In this document: positions 59,369 through 64,000 of the stretch, in pieces
Layout: the number at the start of each line of letters is the position of its first letter
Position numbering within the stretch: position 1 is the stretch's first letter
Assembly: GCA_900109485.1 (NCBI GenBank)
Contig: FOAY01000017.1
Span: forward strand, 1 to 64,000
Length of the DNA: 64,000 bases
DNA from: Kosakonia sacchari
GTDB lineage: Bacteria > Pseudomonadota > Gammaproteobacteria > Enterobacterales > Enterobacteriaceae
Direction of reading: 5' to 3'
Program-made: the position numbers and the translations under genes
Notes under the pieces: generated by a model
The model's database searches: none
Seen by the model: the letters and a program-made list of their open reading frames with translations, nothing else
What the model was told of the DNA's origin: nothing

Positions 59369-61144
59369 TTAACCTGCCTGCACGCGCAGCGGCGCGGTGG
59401 CGGCAATCAGCCACTCGCGGGCGTCGCTGTTGACCCGCGGCGACAGCGTTTCACGCACCCGCTGGTGATAATCATCCAGCCACTGTTTCTCCTGTTCGCT
59501 CAGCAGGTTCCACTCCACCTGGCTTAAATCGATGGGGATCAGCGTCAGGGATGAGAAGCGGCAAAAACCAGGCTGGCTTTCCACTACTTCCACCTGATTT
59601 TCGATACGAATACCATAGCGATCCGCCAGATAGTAACCCGGTTCGATGGTCATGATATTACCGGCGCTGAGCGGCCAGGGGTTGACCTTTTTCGCAATGC
59701 GCTGCGGCTGTTCGTGGATCAGCAACTGGTGACCGACGCCGTGTCCGGTGCCGTGATCGAAATCCAGCCCCAGATCCCACAGCGCGCGACGGGCAAAAGC
59801 ATCAAGCTGATGGCCGTGCGTACCGGCAGGGAATTGCAGGGTAAACATCGACAGAAAGCCTTTCAGCACGGCGGTGTAGTGCAGCCGCTGCTGCGCGTCC
59901 AGCGGGCCAAACGACAGGGTACGCGTGGCGTCAGTGGTGCCGTTCTGGTACTGGCCGCCGGAGTCGTTGAGGTAGAAGTTCGCGCCGGTGATGGCTTTGT
60001 TGGTTTTTTCGCTGCTGTGGTAGTGGCACATGGCGGCATTGCTGGCAGAGGCTGAAATGGTACTGAAACTCTGCTCGATAAACCCGGCCTGCTGCTGGCG
60101 AAATGCCAGTTGCTTCTGCTGGGCTTCCAGTTCGGTTACCGGGTTGCCAGCGGCTTCACGCGCCGGAACTTCCTGCGCCAGCCACGCCAGAAAATTCACC
60201 CATGCCGCGCCATCCTGCTGGTGGCTTTCGCGGTAGCCTGCCAGCTCAACCGGGTTTTTATGCGCTTTGATAAAGGTGATTGGATCTGCGCTCCACAGCA
60301 CTTCGCCCCCCTGTTGTTCGATGGCAAAACGCAGTGCGACGGGGGCAAAATCGCCGTCGAGCAGGATCCGTTTGCCCGGCGCTATCTGCTGGCAACGCGG
60401 CAGAAAGGCGTCGAAATCGCTCAGCGTCAGCGTGGCTTTCAGTTCAGCAGACAGCGCCACTGTTTTGCGCGGATCAACAAACCACTCCACCGCGCCATCA
60501 CGGCTCAGCAGGGCAAAAGAGTGCGCCACCGGGTTCATCGCAATGTCGGAGCCGCGAATATTCAGCAGCCAGGCAATATTATCCGGCAGGGTGATGGCGA
60601 GATAATCCGTCCCTTTCGCCGCCAGCACTTGCGCAATACGCGCACGTTTATCGGCACTGCTTTCTCCGCTGATGGTGACGGGCATTTCACGAATCACGCC
60701 GCAGGGTGCCGCCGGGCGATCGCGCCAGATGGCAGTGAACGGATCGTGCGCCAGCGCCACCAGTTCGCAATGCGTGGCGTCAAGGGCAGTGAACTGGCTG
60801 TTGACCATCAGCAGCGGTTCGAAACCGATGCGGCTGCCCGCAGGCAACGACGCAAGAACCTGATCCAGCGGCTCGTTGTGCAGGTGATGGATTTCAAAGG
60901 CATGCAGATCCACTTCGCTGCGCACCTGTACCTGGTAGCGACCATCGACAAACATTAACGCGCGATCGCGCAGTACCAGCGCCAGCCCGGCCGAGCCGGT
61001 AAAGCCGGTGAGCCACTGCAATTTATTATCGTGCGGGGCACAGTCTTCGCTTTGATGCGCATCGGCGCGCGGCACAATGATACCGTCAAGTTCCAGCGCG
61101 ACGAGCTGGTCGCGTAGCGCCTGTAACGGTGTTGGGGTTTGCAT
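59369..61144 (-). CDS. M24-family Xaa-Pro aminopeptidase
   Basis: A 591-residue metallopeptidase of the aminopeptidase P type with three domains: two creatinase-like N-terminal domains (about 1-300) and the pita-bread catalytic domain. Dimetal ligands are visible in FYLNDSGGQY and GTTDATRT (two Asp), GTGHGVGHQLLIHE (His), MTIEPGYY (Glu) and IRIENQVEVV (Glu). It is longer than PepP (about 441) and resembles the eukaryote-like long form. ATG 61144 (MQTPTPLQALRDQL) has AGGA upstream; the frame extends 89 codons further only through amn. It likely removes N-terminal residues before proline. It follows amn closely and may be co-transcribed. Confidence 0.9.
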   Translation of the reverse strand: MQTPTPLQALRDQLVALELDGIIVPRADAHQSEDCAPHDNKLQWLTGFTGSAGLALVLRDRALMFVDGRYQVQVRSEVDLHAFEIHHLHNEPLDQVLASLPAGSRIGFEPLLMVNSQFTALDATHCELVALAHDPFTAIWRDRPAAPCGVIREMPVTISGESSADKRARIAQVLAAKGTDYLAITLPDNIAWLLNIRGSDIAMNPVAHSFALLSRDGAVEWFVDPRKTVALSAELKATLTLSDFDAFLPRCQQIAPGKRILLDGDFAPVALRFAIEQQGGEVLWSADPITFIKAHKNPVELAGYRESHQQDGAAWVNFLAWLAQEVPAREAAGNPVTELEAQQKQLAFRQQQAGFIEQSFSTISASASNAAMCHYHSSEKTNKAITGANFYLNDSGGQYQNGTTDATRTLSFGPLDAQQRLHYTAVLKGFLSMFTLQFPAGTHGHQLDAFARRALWDLGLDFDHGTGHGVGHQLLIHEQPQRIAKKVNPWPLSAGNIMTIEPGYYLADRYGIRIENQVEVVESQPGFCRFSSLTLIPIDLSQVEWNLLSEQEKQWLDDYHQRVRETLSPRVNSDAREWLIAATAPLRVQAG

Positions 61145-61160
61145 AGTGAGTCCTTTTTTT

Positions 61161-62615
61161 TTATCTGAACGGCGGTTCGTTGAAGGTGCGCAGCTTACGC
61201 GAGTGCAGGCGATCGCCCTCCGCCCGCAGCAGGTCAATCGCCCGAATACCAATTTGCAGGTGCTCGGAAATTGCCCCTTCATAAAAACGGTTCGCCTGGC
61301 CGGGCAGTTTGATCTCGCCGTGTAGCGGTTTATCCGACACGCACAGCAGCGTGCCATAAGGCACCCGGAAGCGGTAACCCTGTGCGGCAATGGTGGCGCT
61401 TTCCATATCAATCGCCACGGCGCGGCTCAGGTTAAAACGCAGCGCTGAGGCGGAATAGCGCAGTTCCCAGTTACGATCGTCGGTGGTCACGACAGTACCG
61501 GTACGCAGGCGCTGTTTGACCTCTTCGCCAGGCATCTCGCTCACCGCTTTGGTGGCGTCGTACAATGCGCGTTGTACTTCGGCGATGCTTGGGATCGGGA
61601 TATCCGGCGGCAGGACCGCATCCAGCACATGGTCGTCGCGCAGATAGGCATGCGCCAGCACGTAATCGCCAATCTCCTGGCTTTCACGCAATCCGCCGCA
61701 GTGGCCAATCATCAGCCAGACATCCGGGCGCAGCACGGCGAGGTGATCGCAGATGGTTTTGGCGTTTGACGGCCCGACACCAATATTCACCAGCGTGATC
61801 CCCTGGCCGTCTGCGGTCACCAGGTGCCAGGCTGGCATCTGATGTTTTTTCCACGCCAGATCGGAAATCGCCTGCTCCGGCGCTTCGGTATCGGCGGTGA
61901 TCCAGTGCCCGCCCGCGCAGGAGAGCGCGACATAGGGGCTTTCTGGATCGAGGATCTGGTTGCAACCCCAGCGCACAAACTCATCCACATAGCGGGTGTA
62001 GTTGGTGAACAGCACAAACGGCTGGAAATGCTCGACCGGCGTGCCGGTGTAGTGGCGCAGGCGCGCCAGCGAAAAATCCACGCGGCGGGCATCAAAGTGC
62101 GACAGCGGATACAGCTCGGTCGGATGGAACAGGCCATCAGCGGTTTCATCGCCAATCTGCGCCAGCTCGGTGGTCGGGAAGTGGCGCGTCAGACCAGCGC
62201 TCATCGAGCGATCCAGCGTCAGCTCGGAACCATCAATCACATACGGGTAGGGGATCTCATGGGCTGAAAGGCCAACCTCAATCTGCGCGCCGTAGTCCTG
62301 GCACAGTAACGTTAATTGTTCGAGTAAATAGGCACGAAACAGTGCAGGACGGGTGACGGTGGTGGTGTAGCAGCCGGAGTGGGTGAAGCGGGCATACGCG
62401 CGGGTTTTTGGTGGTTTCGTCGCGCTACCGTTCCAGCTTACCGACAGCGATGGGTAGACGAACAACCCTTGAGCGCGGGCTTCAGCCGCCGGGAGTTCAC
62501 CGTTTTCAATATAGCGGCCAATGGCGTGGCGCAGTGCGTTGACCGAGCGGTCATACAGCGCCTCCAGTTGATCCAGCGCCTGCTCCGGTGTCAGGTGTGC
62601 ACCTTTATTCATCAT
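61161..62615 (-). CDS. amn: AMP nucleosidase
   Basis: Amn hydrolyses AMP to adenine and ribose 5-phosphate and helps balance adenylate pools. The 484 residues have the E. coli length and near-identity in the catalytic half, including VNIGVGPSNAKTICDHLAVLRPDVWLMIGHCGGLR and the C-terminal AIDMESATIAAQGYRFRVPYGTLLCVSDKPLHGE. An N-terminal regulatory domain (about 1-170) precedes the phosphorylase-type catalytic domain. AGGAG lies before the ATG at 62615. In E. coli amn is near asnW and yeeO, as here. Confidence 0.97.
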   Translation of the reverse strand: MMNKGAHLTPEQALDQLEALYDRSVNALRHAIGRYIENGELPAAEARAQGLFVYPSLSVSWNGSATKPPKTRAYARFTHSGCYTTTVTRPALFRAYLLEQLTLLCQDYGAQIEVGLSAHEIPYPYVIDGSELTLDRSMSAGLTRHFPTTELAQIGDETADGLFHPTELYPLSHFDARRVDFSLARLRHYTGTPVEHFQPFVLFTNYTRYVDEFVRWGCNQILDPESPYVALSCAGGHWITADTEAPEQAISDLAWKKHQMPAWHLVTADGQGITLVNIGVGPSNAKTICDHLAVLRPDVWLMIGHCGGLRESQEIGDYVLAHAYLRDDHVLDAVLPPDIPIPSIAEVQRALYDATKAVSEMPGEEVKQRLRTGTVVTTDDRNWELRYSASALRFNLSRAVAIDMESATIAAQGYRFRVPYGTLLCVSDKPLHGEIKLPGQANRFYEGAISEHLQIGIRAIDLLRAEGDRLHSRKLRTFNEPPFR

Positions 62616-62746
62616 TATCTCCTTGTCTGCTTCTGCGGCGGTTCCCGATAGTATGTCACAGGAATGTGAAACAAAAGCCGTACGGGCGGGGATTCAGAGG
62701 AAACGGGGGGAAGCGCCCGGCGCGGCAGTGCGCGCCGGGAAAGGGG

Positions 62747-63724
62747 TTAGCCGCTGATTTTCACCAGCGTGCGGCCCTGGATTTTGTTTTGCAGGAAATC
62801 GGCGGCGGTCGCCGGTGCCTGTTCCAGCGCGATTTCAGTCGCCGCCTGCTGGTAGTAGCTCTGCGGCAGGATACGGGCGAGGTTTTCCCATACTGCCGGA
62901 CGTTGCGCCGTCGGCACCATGACCGAATCCACGCCTTGCAGGCGCACGTTGCGCAGGATAAACGGCATCACGGTGGTCGGCAGATCGAAACCGCCCGCCA
63001 GGCCGCAGGCCGCCACGCAACCGCGATAGTTAGTCTGCGCCAGCACTTTTGCCAGCACATGGCTGCCAACGGTATCGACCGCGCCGGCCCACAGTTGTTT
63101 CTCCAGCGGACGCGTCTGCTCGAAATCGCTGCGCGGCAGGATCTCGTCAGCACCCAACTGGCGCAGGAAATCGTGGGTCGATTCGCGGCCGGTAACGGCG
63201 GCAACGCTGTAACCCAGCGCTTTCAGCAGTACCACGGCGGTGCTGCCCACGCCGCCGCTGGCGCCGGTGACGAGCACCGTGCCGTCCTGCGGTTTCACCC
63301 CGGCTTCCTGCAATGCCATAACGCACAGCATGGCGGTAAAACCAGCGGTGCCGATGATCATCGCCTGACGCGCACTTAAACTTTCCGGCAGAGGAACCAG
63401 CCAGTCGCCTTTCACGCAGGCCTGCGCCGCAAGGCCGCCCCAGTGGTTTTCACCCACGCCCCAGCCGGTGAGAATGACCGCCTGGCCCGGCACAAAGCGC
63501 GGGTCGCGGCTTTCGCTGACGCGGCCGGAAAAATCGATGCCCGGCACCATCGGGAACTGGCGAATGATTTTGCCTTTACCGGTGATGGCCAGCGCGTCTT
63601 TGTAGTTGAGACTGGACCAGTCAATATCGACCCGGACATCGCCCTCGGCCAGCGCGGGCAGCGCCACGTCTTTGACTTCTGCCAGGGTTTTATTCTCAAG
63701 CTGTTCCAGAACTAATGCTTTCAT
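62747..63724 (-). CDS. acuI: Acrylyl-CoA reductase-type oxidoreductase (AcuI/YhdH family)
   Basis: An MDR-superfamily NADPH-dependent enoyl reductase of 325 residues. It is close in length and motifs to E. coli AcuI (YhdH), which reduces acryloyl-CoA to propionyl-CoA. MKALVLEQ begins the protein; WSSLNYKDALAITGKGKIIRQFPMVPGIDFSG is the family signature, and VTGASGGVGSTAVVLLKALGY is the nucleotide-binding segment. A TetR-type regulator follows upstream on the same strand, recalling acuR-acuI pairs. Whether this is the acuI orthologue or a paralogue cannot be decided by eye. Confidence 0.8.
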   Translation of the reverse strand: MKALVLEQLENKTLAEVKDVALPALAEGDVRVDIDWSSLNYKDALAITGKGKIIRQFPMVPGIDFSGRVSESRDPRFVPGQAVILTGWGVGENHWGGLAAQACVKGDWLVPLPESLSARQAMIIGTAGFTAMLCVMALQEAGVKPQDGTVLVTGASGGVGSTAVVLLKALGYSVAAVTGRESTHDFLRQLGADEILPRSDFEQTRPLEKQLWAGAVDTVGSHVLAKVLAQTNYRGCVAACGLAGGFDLPTTVMPFILRNVRLQGVDSVMVPTAQRPAVWENLARILPQSYYQQAATEIALEQAPATAADFLQNKIQGRTLVKISG

Positions 63725-63786
63725 GACTGCGTTTTCCTCGTCGGATAACGTTGATTATTCGGCAGTTTTGCCGTCCTGTGCAGGTG

Positions 63787-64000
63787 TTATTTAGCTGTAA
63801 TACTGTGCCGGAAGAACGTCCAGAACTGGTTGAGGGGATCCACAGAGCGGAACAGTTTGGCGCGCATCACTGCGCCTTCCCAGCCGGACCAGAACTGGCG
63901 CGCCAGTTCACTGGCCGGTGCATCTGTCGCCAGCTCGCCGCGCAGTTTTGCCTCGTCCAGGCAGCGTGCGACGCGGCTTTCCCACGCTTCAAGGATCGCC
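63787..64000 (-). CDS. TetR-family transcriptional regulator, C-terminal part
   Basis: A frame open at the window edge gives the last 70 residues, with LARQFWSGWEGAVMRAKLFRSVDPLNQFW, a C-terminal helix pattern of TetR regulators related to NemR/AcuR types. The N-terminal helix-turn-helix lies outside the window. It is upstream of, and in the same orientation as, the AcuI-type gene and probably represses it. Confidence 0.7.
   Translation of the reverse strand, partial: AILEAWESRVARCLDEAKLRGELATDAPASELARQFWSGWEGAVMRAKLFRSVDPLNQFWTFFRHSITAK

Overview
This window is chromosomal DNA of a gammaproteobacterium of the family Enterobacteriaceae, most likely in the Klebsiella/Enterobacter/Kosakonia group. 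The his operon, wzzB, yeeZ, plaP, sbcB, dacD, sbmC, yeeA, yeeX, cobUST, ldtA, yeeO and amn all read as close relatives of the Escherichia/Salmonella genes, in recognisable synteny. Accessory blocks (a complete anaerobic cobalamin operon, a second EF-G, efflux genes and an amide-type nitrogen operon) are inserted between them. The species is inferred; no rRNA gene is present.

Layout. 1-300 is the right end of an IS200/IS605-family element abutting uge (UDP-glucuronate epimerase), the edge of a surface polysaccharide region. wzzB (O-antigen chain length) is divergent from uge. 2558-9835 is the whole his operon on the minus strand, with its leader peptide, attenuator and promoter. 9944-17619 carries core genes yeeZ, plaP, sbcB, dacD, sbmC (with a LexA box), yeeA and yeeX. 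17651-18517 is pduX, divergent from the cobalamin operon. 18920-35651 is a cobalamin riboswitch followed by cbiABCDETFGHJKLMNQOP-cobUST, 20 tightly overlapping genes. These cover cobalt uptake, anaerobic corrin ring synthesis and nucleotide loop assembly. A 70-bp tandem REP array follows.

35883-38518 is an ArsR-type repressor divergent from a second EF-G gene, with an inverted repeat in the intergenic promoter. Then come ldtA, a NodT-type outer-membrane lipoprotein, a luciferase-like monooxygenase, and an orphan carbohydrate porin preceded by a BglG-type antiterminator target (RAT) and terminator. 44722-51143 holds a LysR/oxidoreductase pair and an AaeXAB-like efflux set (FUSC, DUF1656, HlyD) between two AraC-family regulators.

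The most striking block is 51240-56500. It has an NtrC-like site, a near-perfect sigma-54 promoter and a leader containing a strong intrinsic terminator. Downstream are an NCS1 permease, a double-domain nitrilase-superfamily enzyme whose second domain has lost its catalytic Lys and Cys, an AmiC-like cytoplasmic ligand sensor, and an AmiR-like ANTAR antiterminator. I read this as a nitrogen-scavenging operon started by NtrC/sigma-54 under nitrogen limitation and released from termination by AmiC/AmiR when its ligand is present. The ligand is unknown, and residues aligning with the acetamide pocket of Pseudomonas AmiC are changed.

56500-64000 holds a remnant of a metallo-beta-lactamase-fold gene, a gamma-glutamylcyclotransferase-like gene, yeeO (MATE exporter) between two inverted tRNA-Asn genes, an M24 aminopeptidase, amn, an AcuI-type reductase, and the C-terminal end of a TetR-family regulator cut by the window edge.
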